A stretch of 64,000 nucleotides of DNA from Chamaesiphon minutus PCC 6605 (GTDB lineage Bacteria > Cyanobacteriota > Cyanobacteriia > Cyanobacteriales > Chamaesiphonaceae). Shown one piece after another: positions 36,019-45,767 of this stretch. The notes beneath the pieces were generated by a model, which had not been told where the DNA came from, ran no database searches, and saw nothing but the letters and a program-made list of their open reading frames with translations. Every line of letters begins with the position of its first letter. Positions within the stretch are counted from its first letter, which is position 1. The position numbers and the translations under genes were made by a program. The stretch spans positions 2,886,385 to 2,950,384 of the forward strand of contig NC_019697.1 of NCBI RefSeq assembly GCF_000317145.1, written 5' to 3'.

Positions 36019-36318
36019 ATGAATCCCATTCTCAGACAAGGCGATGTCCTCATTATTCCGAGCGACACATCTGCCACAGGTACCAAGCTTCCGCACCTGA
36101 CTTTAGCTGAAGGTGAAGTTACCGGACACCGCCACCGAATTAGCAATGGTGAAGCCGAATTATTCGAGCGTGATGGCGTATTATATCTCAAAGTTTTATC
36201 CCCAACTGCCGTTCTCACCCACGAGGAACATGCAGAGGTAACTATCCCCCAAGGCGATTGGGAAATCCGCATCCAACGCGAATACTCGCCCGAAGGTTGG
36301 CGATATGTAGCGGATTGA
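36019..36318 (+). CDS. Conserved small beta-rich protein
   Basis: A 99-residue protein, MNPILRQGDVLIIPSD. Conserved-looking cores are LPHLTLAEGEVTGHRHRI and EVTIPQGDWEIRIQREYSPE. I recall it as conserved in cyanobacteria next to DUF6745-type proteins, and a small gene of that kind follows here. No function known. Confidence 0.7.
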   Translation: MNPILRQGDVLIIPSDTSATGTKLPHLTLAEGEVTGHRHRISNGEAELFERDGVLYLKVLSPTAVLTHEEHAEVTIPQGDWEIRIQREYSPEGWRYVAD

Positions 36319-36371
36319 AAATTATTTGCAAGGGGCATCGATCGATACCCTTCACTTGAATTTGGACTAAG

Positions 36372-36692
36372 TTGAGTGAATGGAATCCTAAGTGGTTATT
36401 GGATGAAGAAAATGCTGCGATTAGACAGAGATTAATTGCTCAAATAGGGTACGAGAAAACTTGTGAGGTATTATATGCGATTACTCTCGATATTTGGAGA
36501 GAATATACCTTGCTCAAAATCAATATTCTAGAATTATTAGAGCGAGAGCCGATGATTTTACTCAAGATGACTTGTCCATCGACTGGGCATATTCATATTC
36601 TGCGCGTTCCACTAGAGATGACGAGTGCAGAGGAGGCGATTACTTGGGTAAATCATGGCATTGCTCCCGACAAGTTTGCAGTCCAAACTTAA
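36372..36692 (+). CDS. Short DUF6745-like C-terminal fragment or standalone gene
   Basis: A 106-residue frame starting TTG. From memory it resembles the C-terminal end of DUF6745 proteins: IGYEKTCEVLYAITLDIWRE, then LLKMTCPSTGHIHILRVPLE and EEAITWVNHGI. The usual proteins are much longer, so this may be a truncated copy. The TTG start is 53 bp after the previous gene. Whether it is expressed is unclear. Confidence 0.55.
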   Translation: MSEWNPKWLLDEENAAIRQRLIAQIGYEKTCEVLYAITLDIWREYTLLKINILELLEREPMILLKMTCPSTGHIHILRVPLEMTSAEEAITWVNHGIAPDKFAVQT

Positions 36693-36694
36693 AA

Positions 36695-39600
36695 TTAAGT
36701 CGAAACCCCAAAACTCTTAATTTGCCAAGGTTTGACGAGCGTATCCACAGGATCTAAAAGTCGTTCTTCGAGGATATTTATGGCTCGATCGATCCCTAAA
36801 TCCAGCTCGCCGCTTAACTCAATTTCCCCCTCAACTCCATGACATTCATAACACCGCAGTACCCACGATCGATCTAGAGCTTCTGAAGGTTTGAAAGCCA
36901 TTAAAACTAGATTCTCTGCATGTAAATCTAGAAAACTATGATTAGTTCTTAACGATCTCCCCGTACCCTCGTCTCCCACTCTCCCCCTCTCCCCCTCTCC
37001 CTCTACTCGCACTACCTGCAACGGAGAATTCAACTCCAACCCCTTTCGCACCGTCTGAGCCGCTTGCCAGGTGCCACTATGAGGATAAATTGCATAGGTA
37101 AATTCATGGTAACCTCGATCGGCGATCGGATCTGGCCATTTGCTACTGCGGAGTAAAGTTAGTCGTACATAATCCGTTCCCGCATCGAAGCCATATTTAC
37201 TATCGTTTAAAATACTCACCCCATATTCGCCACTATTATCGGTGAGATCTACCCAGCGGTGCATGGGTAATTCCCATTTAGCCTTTTCGGCGGCGGTTTC
37301 GGGTGTGGTAGTGCGATCGATCGCGCCACAGGCAGTTTCGGCGGTAGATCGATCGGCGGTAAGATTGAGGGGGAAGTTGGCTTTAATTAAGACATGTTCG
37401 GCTTGCCAATCGACGCTGGTTTTAATGCGGACGATCGGGCTATGGGCGTCTAAGATATAATCTTGCGTAAATTCACATCCCGCTAATTCCCTCACGACTC
37501 GCACGCTTTGGCGGATTTCGCCTGCTTCGATCCACTCGATCGATTTTAACTGGCTGGGTGGCAATTGTTTTTCGGCATATTTAGGGTCGATATTCCAGGC
37601 ATCCCAGTATTGTCCCTCATCTTGGAAGGCTTCGAGATGATTGGCACCTATTGAGGTAAGAACTTCCCGTTGGTTAATTTCATCCCAGATACTAGCAATA
37701 TCTCCAGTATGAAAGTCGATTTCTACTTTTACGAATCGGTTTTTAAAAATAAAATCGCCAGAACCCAATATTTTCAGATCTTTCCATCGCGGCTTGGGAT
37801 CGACGATCGGGTCCATACCCATCATAAAGTAAGGTACAAGCCAGAATAGCTCACAACCAACGCTGGGTAAATCTGCTAAGAATAATATTTTCCCCGTTGA
37901 TGATTGTGTTTGTCTAGAGCAAACTACTTCTAATGCGCGTCCAGCAGCATCATATACCCGCCACCACTCAAGACCCCATTCTGTCGGCGGTAAAGATAAA
38001 CTAACTACTTCGGTACGTTGCCAATTGAGAGCATTAAAAATCACGATCGGAATTGCGCCCTCTATTGGCGGCGTCGGGAGGCTAATTCGATCGCAAATTT
38101 CACCCAAAGCATTGCTAATTATCTGCGTCATCGCGCGTTCAACATCTGCCCAGCCTTCATTTGCCGTTATATATACGGGTTCGATCGCAGTGCCAGGGAT
38201 GATATCGTGAAATTGATTGAATAATGTCTGCTTCCAGGCTGTCTCGATTTGCAATTTGAGATCTGCGGGATAATCCTGGTGACTGACGATACAGGCGATC
38301 GAAGACCAGAGTTCGGCTTGATATAATAAATCCTCAGAGAGCCGATTCGATCGCTTTTGATCGGCGTGGGTGGTAAAACAACCGCGATGGAATTCTAAAT
38401 AAAGTTCGTCCCGCCACACTGGTAAAAGTTGACTGTCGGCTCTACTTGCCAACTTATCCAGATATTTAATCGCCGTCGTAAATTCCAGATCGGGAAATAC
38501 ATCCGACTGCGACCATCGATCGGCTAATTCCAACATATCACGAGTCGGCCCGCCGCCATGATCGCCGATGCCAAATAAATACAGCGACTCATTTATGCCC
38601 GTATCTGTTTGCCACTTGCAGGCATAATCGATCATCTTCAACGGATCGATGCCCTCACCAATTGCCGATGACATCAAACTCATTACCCGACTCCCATCTG
38701 GAGCTTCCCACCAAAATAATTGATGGGGAAATTGTGTCGTATCGTTCCACAAGAATTTCTGCGTCACGAAGTAATCGATACCGCCTTGCTGGAGTAACTG
38801 CGGTAATTGCCAGCAAAAGCCAAATGTATCTGGGAGCCATGCGACTTGAGTATGCGCGCCAAATCTCGATCGGTTGTATGCTTGTCCGTAAATAATCTGC
38901 CGTGCGATCGATTCTCCCGAAATTACGTTGAGATCTGGTTCGATCCACATTCCCCCGACGATTTCCCACTTACCCGCCCGCACCTGCTGACAAATCCCAG
39001 CAAATATCTCTGGTTGGTGAATTTCCATCCACTCATACAGCGCAGGAGTAGAATGACAAAAAGTCAAATCGGGAAATAATTGCTGTAAACTCAGACTCGA
39101 TCGAAACGTCCGCTCCGCCGCTTCCCAAGTCTCCGCCACCTCCCACAACCACGCCATATCCAAATGAGCATGTCCCAACAATTGAATAGTGTGCAAAATC
39201 CCCTCCGAGGAGCGATGCATCGACAGGGAGGGAACCTCCCGGTTGTGTGCGTCAAGACAGGGGTGCCCATCGGGCGGGGTGGGTAGATCTTCACCGCAGC
39301 CCAAGATCCCAGCAGACATCCCCTCCTCGGAGGGGTGCCCATCGGGCGGGGTGGGCAGATCTCCACCGCAGCCCAAAATCGCCTTAATTTGTTGTTTGAG
39401 CTGTAGAATATGTTCGATAAACCGACGACTATCGACCTTGAGTAAATCGTAATCGATCCGATCTATAATTCCCGCCACTTCCCCCAACTGAGCCGGATCG
39501 AAGCTCGCCACCTGCTTTACCATCACCGCCAACTCATCCGCCAACCAACCCGGTTCGGGATTTGTCGGCTCTACCGATTCAAAAATTAACCGCGAACGCA

Positions 39601-40048
39601 TCAAAGCACCAATATCGTGCCCCGGACTAATTAATCTTAATCGCACGTCTACAGCCGTTCCAGGCACCACAGCAGACATCAGCAATACACGCGGACTATG
39701 GTCGAATAAATCCCCCTCCTGCACCAATTCCCCATCGACAAATACCTGCGCCAACTCCGCCCACCAAGTAAAAGCCAGCCGACAAGATAGACTAGTAACA
39801 GGATAACCATAGAGATCGATCGGCATTACCACCTGTTGCGCCAACCAGATCTCCCGTCGCCCCCGTTCCCAAGCAATCTGTCCCTTCGGATTTAAGTTTG
39901 CCAGCTCCCAAGCATTCGGATCTGCATCTACAGAGCCAGCTCCCAGAAACATTTTCCAGCCAGTCATAAGATCCTGCTGACTGAGATTCCGCAGTCGCTC
40001 GACCAGGATCGCGATTGAAGATACAAAACTTTGCTCGGAATCATTCAT
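36695..40048 (-). CDS. GH38 alpha-mannosidase with in-frame repeat insertion
   Basis: A 1117-residue cytosolic GH38 glycosidase. After an N-terminal domain, the catalytic domain starts LLGHAHLDMAWLW (zinc ligands, about residue 290), followed by GGMWIEPDLNV, the nucleophile AWLPDTFGF, and GIGDHGGGPTRDM. The C-terminal beta domains run to the end. It removes alpha-linked mannose. Residues about 223-287 are encoded by a repeat element and contain two copies of ILGCG-x-DLPTPPDGHP, 24 residues apart. This part sits just before the first zinc ligand. Without it the length would be about 1050, usual for this family. Confidence 0.92.
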   Translation of the reverse strand: MNDSEQSFVSSIAILVERLRNLSQQDLMTGWKMFLGAGSVDADPNAWELANLNPKGQIAWERGRREIWLAQQVVMPIDLYGYPVTSLSCRLAFTWWAELAQVFVDGELVQEGDLFDHSPRVLLMSAVVPGTAVDVRLRLISPGHDIGALMRSRLIFESVEPTNPEPGWLADELAVMVKQVASFDPAQLGEVAGIIDRIDYDLLKVDSRRFIEHILQLKQQIKAILGCGGDLPTPPDGHPSEEGMSAGILGCGEDLPTPPDGHPCLDAHNREVPSLSMHRSSEGILHTIQLLGHAHLDMAWLWEVAETWEAAERTFRSSLSLQQLFPDLTFCHSTPALYEWMEIHQPEIFAGICQQVRAGKWEIVGGMWIEPDLNVISGESIARQIIYGQAYNRSRFGAHTQVAWLPDTFGFCWQLPQLLQQGGIDYFVTQKFLWNDTTQFPHQLFWWEAPDGSRVMSLMSSAIGEGIDPLKMIDYACKWQTDTGINESLYLFGIGDHGGGPTRDMLELADRWSQSDVFPDLEFTTAIKYLDKLASRADSQLLPVWRDELYLEFHRGCFTTHADQKRSNRLSEDLLYQAELWSSIACIVSHQDYPADLKLQIETAWKQTLFNQFHDIIPGTAIEPVYITANEGWADVERAMTQIISNALGEICDRISLPTPPIEGAIPIVIFNALNWQRTEVVSLSLPPTEWGLEWWRVYDAAGRALEVVCSRQTQSSTGKILFLADLPSVGCELFWLVPYFMMGMDPIVDPKPRWKDLKILGSGDFIFKNRFVKVEIDFHTGDIASIWDEINQREVLTSIGANHLEAFQDEGQYWDAWNIDPKYAEKQLPPSQLKSIEWIEAGEIRQSVRVVRELAGCEFTQDYILDAHSPIVRIKTSVDWQAEHVLIKANFPLNLTADRSTAETACGAIDRTTTPETAAEKAKWELPMHRWVDLTDNSGEYGVSILNDSKYGFDAGTDYVRLTLLRSSKWPDPIADRGYHEFTYAIYPHSGTWQAAQTVRKGLELNSPLQVVRVEGEGERGRVGDEGTGRSLRTNHSFLDLHAENLVLMAFKPSEALDRSWVLRCYECHGVEGEIELSGELDLGIDRAINILEERLLDPVDTLVKPWQIKSFGVST
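39190..39379. repeat. Repeat element translated within the mannosidase
   Basis: Two direct copies (39260-39306 and 39332-39378) are 72 bp apart. They share GGGGTGCCCATCGGGCGGGG, TGGG and AGATCT..CACCGCAGCCCAA. A CTCCGAGGAG/CTCCTCGGAG palindrome flanks them. The element matches the intergenic repeat at 2382-2482. Here it stays in frame on the minus strand and adds about 65 residues to the enzyme. Confidence 0.88.
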
Positions 40049-40268
40049 AGTTTCGCTAAAATCTTAGATATTTAAAAAAGTAACTCAACATCGAGCTAAG
40101 TTTTGAGACCCACCTTCACAATTTAAGTATTAATTCAGATCTCGACCCGTACATACCAGCCAAGTCTCGACCGTCTCAAAACTTACTTCTGGATATTAAA
40201 AACAACCTACTATTCACTATCCACCATCCACTATTCACTTTCCACTATCCACTTGCCATTAAACCCCC

Positions 40269-41711
40269 ATGTCTGGAACTTACCAAAGCCGAGTCTTCAC
40301 CTTTATCAGCAAGCGCACCGATCGATTGAAAGACACCTGCGTTCAAGGTTTGCGACATCTTAAGGTAGCGGTAGTTTGGACTGGTCAAATTTTACTCTAT
40401 CCGCTCCAGCTCTTGGCACAGAAACTAGAGAACTTGCAACCCCGACTTGCGCCACCACCCCCACAAAAATCGCTACCACAGCCAGCTTCCGATATTAACA
40501 TCGAACAGGCTCTTGAATCGATCGTCGAAGCTGGATATCCAATTGAGATTGCCGATAGTGCTGAATTGATAGTGGATGATTGGTCGGTTATCGATGAAAA
40601 TATCTGGAATAATGGCGGCGAACTTATCGCTAATCAAAGTCAAGAAGCTACCTATAATTTCCACACATCTAGCCAAGTTCGCTCGCACAAACCAATTATT
40701 CGCGGACTCAGTTCGTTATTAACCGATCGCCAATTAGTCTTAGTAACAGCCGAAAACGAACTATTAGATCTACTGACAGTTTCCCAACAACAAGAAATTC
40801 GGCGACGGATTGGACTAGATATTGCAATTGCTTGGCATCAATGGCGCGCGAGTAAAATAGCAACCGATCGGGCTGCACCCGAATTTTCAACCGATCGACA
40901 ACAAGTATTACTCGACGAAACTACCGATCGATGGCTGGAGATCGAACGCGAACACTTAACAAATCCAACTTTATTTTTGAATAGTGAAATAGATCCGATC
41001 GAGCCAGCATTACCATCGACAACTTTGCGCGATCGCTTGCAAAATTGGTGGCAAAATGCTACTAAAGATCGAGCTGAATCTCAACCTGTTGCCCCAAAAG
41101 CTCAGCTCGAACTACCATCGTCTAACTATCCATTTACACCCCGATCGCCACGACTGAATAGATTCGTAGATCTGCCCCAACTGCCACCGATTGTCGAATC
41201 ACAACCTACCCCAAACCAAGCTCGTCCGGTTCTAGATACCCTTGCCAAACTCCAACCAAATTGGCTCAAAAGCTGGTTTAGTTACTATCAAGATTATCTA
41301 TATATCCCATCGAAGCAAGATAGCTATATAGTCCATCAACCAGCAGAATTTAAGCTAATTCCGATCGAGCCAGAACCCCAAAAGATCGAGTACACAGAAA
41401 TTATCAAAAGACAGAACTCCAGCCTCAATAAACGAGGCTCTGAGAATAAGCAAGCTGCTGGCAAAATCTCTAAACAAATCGATTTAGAATCAGAAGTTAG
41501 TCAGGATTGGGCTGGAGGTAAAATATCCAAACAAGTAAACTTAGATCCAGAATATTTCCCAGATTGGATCGAAGCAGATTCCGAACTAATCGGGTATAGT
41601 AGATCGCCATTAGCGAGATTCTTAGCATGGCTCGATCGGATCGTTCTAGCGATCGAAAACTGGCTGATAAAAATGTGGGAGATGATTACTAATAATCCCG
41701 CTCGTAATTAA
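40269..41711 (+). CDS. Conserved cyanobacterial hypothetical protein
   Basis: A 480-residue soluble protein starting MSGTYQSRVFTFISKRTDRL. A helical N-terminus is followed by a Pro-rich stretch (APPPPQKSLPQP). Helical, Gln-rich sections include LLTVSQQQEIRRRIGLD and IAIAWHQWRASK, with a low-complexity middle and a hydrophobic C-terminal helix, DRIVLAIENWLIKMWEMI, which may be peripheral at a membrane. There is no recognised domain. Upstream sequence carries CCACTAT repeats. Confidence 0.7.
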   Translation: MSGTYQSRVFTFISKRTDRLKDTCVQGLRHLKVAVVWTGQILLYPLQLLAQKLENLQPRLAPPPPQKSLPQPASDINIEQALESIVEAGYPIEIADSAELIVDDWSVIDENIWNNGGELIANQSQEATYNFHTSSQVRSHKPIIRGLSSLLTDRQLVLVTAENELLDLLTVSQQQEIRRRIGLDIAIAWHQWRASKIATDRAAPEFSTDRQQVLLDETTDRWLEIEREHLTNPTLFLNSEIDPIEPALPSTTLRDRLQNWWQNATKDRAESQPVAPKAQLELPSSNYPFTPRSPRLNRFVDLPQLPPIVESQPTPNQARPVLDTLAKLQPNWLKSWFSYYQDYLYIPSKQDSYIVHQPAEFKLIPIEPEPQKIEYTEIIKRQNSSLNKRGSENKQAAGKISKQIDLESEVSQDWAGGKISKQVNLDPEYFPDWIEADSELIGYSRSPLARFLAWLDRIVLAIENWLIKMWEMITNNPARN

Positions 41712-41733
41712 TTAATAACCGATCGCTATTTTT

Positions 41734-42090
41734 TTAAGATAGGCGATAGAGATCGGAGATGAATTGATATAATACTTTTTGAGCATTCGTCGATCGAATC
41801 GAGTTTGTAGCTGGATGAAATAACTCCGAAATCAGCGGTAAAACTTCGGTATCTAAAGCCTCACGAAATATCTCCGTCGGTAAAATGAGTTGCGCCGCAT
41901 CGCGCAAATCGTGGAGGAATTCTAATTTAAAACTTTCAGGCGTGGATTTGGCGATAGCTAGCGGTTTCACCCAACACCTAGATGAGACACTAATAATATC
42001 TATAACTTCAGCAAATAGATGTAAATTCTCTCTGTCTATGCAAACAATTCGATCGGTTTTAAATTCGACTGGTGAAGGTTTATCGGTCAT
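41734..42090 (-). CDS. Conserved hypothetical protein
   Basis: A 118-residue soluble, mostly helical protein, MTDKPSPVEFKTDRIVCIDR. The tail RSTNAQKVLYQFISDLYRLS is notable. No family was assigned. It is convergent with the 480-residue protein, which ends 22 bp away. Confidence 0.65.
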   Translation of the reverse strand: MTDKPSPVEFKTDRIVCIDRENLHLFAEVIDIISVSSRCWVKPLAIAKSTPESFKLEFLHDLRDAAQLILPTEIFREALDTEVLPLISELFHPATNSIRSTNAQKVLYQFISDLYRLS

Positions 42091-42500
42091 TCTATATTTT
42101 ACTAGAGCTATCGTTCGATCGAGGATACTGGAAATTAATCTATAACTATTTTAACTCCTACTGTCGATCGATAAATAACGCTATACCCCAGAAATCGCCA
42201 CTACTAGCAGATTAATAATAAATAAATGCAAGAATATAAGCCTATTATCGATCGCTATTACGATCGACATATTTACGATATCCATTGCGATCGCAATCTG
42301 AATTTTTATAAGACATTGGAGTACGAACTATCGGTTACTACTGTAACGCAATCAGAGATAAACAGTTGGGGCAGAAAGAAATTAAACAGGAGCTAGAACA
42401 GATTAAGACCAGTCATCGATCTCTAGCCCTGGGCCTCGATCGGTGGCTAAAGATCGTAGCAAAAGCATGTCAAATGAAAAACTTTAACCCATTCTAATTT
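42091..42500. other. Intergenic region with possible small broken ORF
   Basis: About 410 bp. A 56-codon frame starts at 42226 (MQEYKPIIDRYYDRHIYDIH) and meets a stop. A second frame continues as NAIRDKQLGQKEIKQEL to a TAA at 42495-42497. The two overlapping frames suggest a frameshifted small gene, but no family is recognised, so it is not called as a gene. Confidence 0.35.
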
Positions 42501-43115
42501 CTAATGAGTATCCAACCAATCAACTAAATCTCCAAACTGAGCAAAATCTAATAATGCATCACCTAATTCCTCCAATTGAGCCAAAGATAGAGCCTTAACC
42601 TTCAATTCAACTTCCGCTGGCACATTACCCACCCGTCGATTTAATAGTCTCAGGATTAATGATTGTCCTTCATCCTGACGACCTTTGACCTCACCCCGCT
42701 CCTCGGCGGCTTGAAGTTTCTCTAAAAATAATGGCGATAACTGCATCATCAACTCTTCCTCCTCTGGCTCCTGAGTCTCTCTAGCTTCCAGTATAACTCG
42801 TAAATTTCCCAACCAAGATAGGGTTTTGGCTTCACGAATCAGATCGGCATGTAGATCGAACAATTTTCCCATGCAAGCGCGAATCTGAAAAATTGTCGGT
42901 GGATTCCGAAATGGTTCGAGGACAAAATCAGTTTGGGCGATTTGACCTAATAGACCTAATTCGGGAATCGATCGAGTTGAATCGTTGGATTGAAAATAGA
43001 TATCGACTTCTCTGACTTCAGAACTAATTTTAAAAGAGGTTTGAACTTGCCCAAACGGTGATAATAATGACTCCAAAAAGCCTTTTGCAAATTCATCATG
43101 AGGAAATCGAGTCAT
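42501..43115 (-). CDS. Rpn/DUF4351-type nuclease-like protein, shortened
   Basis: A 204-residue protein of the cyanobacterial DUF4351/Rpn family. The N-terminal PD-(D/E)XK-type part starts MTRFPHDEFAKGFLESLLSP, with VREVDIYF. The DUF4351 tail is SLILRLLNRRVGNVPAEVEL to FGDLVDWLDTH. Family members I remember are about 280-300 residues. Here the middle jumps directly from LIREAKTLSWLGN to LRVILEARETQEPEEEE, consistent with an internal in-frame deletion. Relatives are linked to recombination or transposons. Confidence 0.75.
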   Translation of the reverse strand: MTRFPHDEFAKGFLESLLSPFGQVQTSFKISSEVREVDIYFQSNDSTRSIPELGLLGQIAQTDFVLEPFRNPPTIFQIRACMGKLFDLHADLIREAKTLSWLGNLRVILEARETQEPEEEELMMQLSPLFLEKLQAAEERGEVKGRQDEGQSLILRLLNRRVGNVPAEVELKVKALSLAQLEELGDALLDFAQFGDLVDWLDTH

Positions 43116-43196
43116 CAGATTGGTTCGTGTTTTTACCCATAATCATTTTAACTTTCACTGCTTAAAAACTATCGATCCGATCGGATCGATAATATC

Positions 43197-45767
43197 TTAC
43201 AAACGCGGATCGATCGGTTCGCTTTCTAAGGCTAATACACCAAATACACATTCATGTACTTGACGTAACGGCAACTTCGCCACAAACCGCTCTAACGCCT
43301 CCACACCCAAAGCAAATTCCCGCACTGCCAGATTGCGCTTGGCACCCAAACCCCGCTGGCGCAGCCGCTCTAGATGTTCGGGTAGATCGTATTCAGGGCC
43401 ATAAATAATCCGTAGATATTCAGAACCTCGGACTTTAACTGCGGGTTGAATTAGACCTTTACTGCCAGAATTGATAAACTGCAGCGGTTTGACGACCATG
43501 CCTTCGCCACCAGCTTGGGTTAACTCTTCCCACCATTGGGTTGCGGCTGTGACTGCGGCTTCGTCTTGAAGATTGACGGTGCGATGGGTGGTGGCGAGGA
43601 GGATCGGATCTGATTGGCAGATTTGGGCGATTTGGTTCATGTGCCACAGATGGTCTTTGTCTACATGTACTGCGCCATCGGTGGCCATAATATGGAAGGG
43701 TGCGAGCTTAAAGTCCTCGATCGAGTCTACGTTCCAACAGTAGCGACGGTAAGCCTCTACGTATTTTTGTGCCATGCTCGATCGAGTCTGCAATTTTTCG
43801 AGTTGGGGTGCGACGGCGATCCCGCGATCGAATGCTTGTTGAAATAGTTGCGTCGCATAATCTAAACTATGATTTGCCGCCGCACCTACGGGGGCGTATT
43901 GGGCGCGGAGCAAGCCTTGCGCCTTGGCAGACCAGGGCATCAATTCGCAATCTAAGCACACCCAGTCTGTCTCTAGGCGTTGCCAGAAGTCGCTGGCAGT
44001 TAATGCGGCTCGAACGCGCTCTAATACTGGGGTTTCGAGTGTCGAGTTGTCGAAAAATCTGCGTCCCGTGCGGGTATAACAGATACCGATGCCTTCGCCT
44101 GTAATTCCAAATCGTTTCTCGACTGCGGCTTCATCGCGACAGACAATGACTACCGCTCGCGAACCCATGTGTTTTTCTTCGCAGACGACTTCGTTAATGC
44201 CGAGCGATCGATAATAGTCGAAGGCTTCGGTAGGATATTCGAGATATCCTGGCAGTTTGGAAGTCGCGACGGGAGACATGGTCGGTGGTAGATATATCAA
44301 CCATTTGGGATTGGCGGCAAATCGACTCATCACTTCTAGAGCAGCAATCGATCGATCTGCTTGAATGGCAATATTAGCTTGGAGGCGAGTATTAATAAAC
44401 CGTTTGCCCAAGACATCGGCGATGTCTAAGATATCGTCATCTTCTTGTTGCACGCTGCGAATGCTAGTTTCCGCATCCAGGGGTCTGAGCGGTTCATAAT
44501 ATACCTGCGCCGCCGGGACTTGAACGATTTCGCGTTCGGGATATTTCAACGCCGTTAATTTACCGCCAAACACGCAACCAGTATCGATATCGATCGTATT
44601 ATTCAGCCATTCCGCTTCTAATACGGGCACATGTCCGTAAACTACCGTCGCCGCACCGCGATACTCCCGTGCCCAATTCGCGCGGACGGGTAAGCCATAT
44701 TCGTCGATCTCACCCGTGGTTTCGCCATACATGGCAAAAGAGCGGACGTGACCGGATGTGCGGCCTTGTAGCTCCTCCTTGAGGCCAGCATGAGCGATGA
44801 CGAGCTTACCATCGTCGAAGATATAGTGACTAATCAGCGAGTCGATAAATTTCGCTAATTCGGCACGAAATTCGGTTTGGAGCGGTTCGGGTAAGGCTTC
44901 AATTTCAGCGACGGTTAGCTCTAAACCGTGATTGAGTTTGACATTTTTGCCGCGTAAATAGCGCAGCAGTTTAAATTCATGATTGCCGCAGACGCATAAG
45001 GCACTTCCCGCCGCCACCATATTCCGAGCGAGTTTAATCGAATCGAGATTGCGGATGCCTCGATCGACCAAATCGCCGACAAACATCACTTGTCGTCCGC
45101 TAGGATGTTTGTAAGTGGGAAACTCCCAGCAAGGTTGTTGCGGTTCGGCATGAGCTTCGTAACCCAACTGCTGGAGCAAGATTTCTAATTCGTCACAGCA
45201 ACCATGAATATCCCCGATGATATCAAATGGCCCTGCTTCGGTTTTACGATTATTCCACAGTGGTTGACGCTGGATTTCGACGCTATTAATTTGCTCGACG
45301 TTGGAGAGAATATGCACATACCGAAATTCTCTGTCCAGATGCCGCAAAGAGCGTTTCAGGTTCTCCGTATGCCGCTTGACGACATGAATGCCAAAGTCAC
45401 GATTCTCGCGCTGTTGATTGCGATCGTGACACAATTCGGCTGGTATATTAAAGACGATCGCGACAGCAAAACAATGATAATCTTTGGCTAATTGCAATAA
45501 CGGCTTGCGATCTTCGGGCTTGACATTCGTCGCATCAACAACCGTCAATCTCCCAGCCTTGAGCCGCTTGGCAACGATATAATGCAGCAATTCAAAGGCA
45601 TCGGTAGTTGCTGCTTGATTGGTTTCATCATCACAAACGATCGATCGACAATAATCGGATGAGATAATCTCCGTACCCAAGAAATGCTTGCGCGCAAAGG
45701 AAGATTTCCCCGAACCGGATGCACCGATGAGGACGACTAGGGAAAGTTCGGGGATGTTTAATTTCAT
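43197..45767 (-). CDS. pnkp: RNA-repair polynucleotide kinase-phosphatase-ligase (Pnkp)
   Basis: An 856-residue three-domain protein. The N-terminal 5'-kinase has P-loop GASGSGKSS (residues 15-23). The central metallophosphatase has GDIHGC, GDLVDRG, CGNHE and AHAGLK. The C-terminal adenylyltransferase (ligase) domain has EEKHMGSRAVV as the nucleotidyl-transfer lysine motif and WVCLDCELMPW. This matches bacterial Pnkp, which repairs cleaved tRNAs together with the methyltransferase Hen1. No hen1-like gene is adjacent. The length is typical. Confidence 0.92.
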   Translation of the reverse strand: MKLNIPELSLVVLIGASGSGKSSFARKHFLGTEIISSDYCRSIVCDDETNQAATTDAFELLHYIVAKRLKAGRLTVVDATNVKPEDRKPLLQLAKDYHCFAVAIVFNIPAELCHDRNQQRENRDFGIHVVKRHTENLKRSLRHLDREFRYVHILSNVEQINSVEIQRQPLWNNRKTEAGPFDIIGDIHGCCDELEILLQQLGYEAHAEPQQPCWEFPTYKHPSGRQVMFVGDLVDRGIRNLDSIKLARNMVAAGSALCVCGNHEFKLLRYLRGKNVKLNHGLELTVAEIEALPEPLQTEFRAELAKFIDSLISHYIFDDGKLVIAHAGLKEELQGRTSGHVRSFAMYGETTGEIDEYGLPVRANWAREYRGAATVVYGHVPVLEAEWLNNTIDIDTGCVFGGKLTALKYPEREIVQVPAAQVYYEPLRPLDAETSIRSVQQEDDDILDIADVLGKRFINTRLQANIAIQADRSIAALEVMSRFAANPKWLIYLPPTMSPVATSKLPGYLEYPTEAFDYYRSLGINEVVCEEKHMGSRAVVIVCRDEAAVEKRFGITGEGIGICYTRTGRRFFDNSTLETPVLERVRAALTASDFWQRLETDWVCLDCELMPWSAKAQGLLRAQYAPVGAAANHSLDYATQLFQQAFDRGIAVAPQLEKLQTRSSMAQKYVEAYRRYCWNVDSIEDFKLAPFHIMATDGAVHVDKDHLWHMNQIAQICQSDPILLATTHRTVNLQDEAAVTAATQWWEELTQAGGEGMVVKPLQFINSGSKGLIQPAVKVRGSEYLRIIYGPEYDLPEHLERLRQRGLGAKRNLAVREFALGVEALERFVAKLPLRQVHECVFGVLALESEPIDPRL

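Noticed and set aside
42226-42497. A small gene in two frames
   Set aside because: Only a pair of short overlapping frames with no recognisable family. Recorded as possible remnant, not called as a gene.
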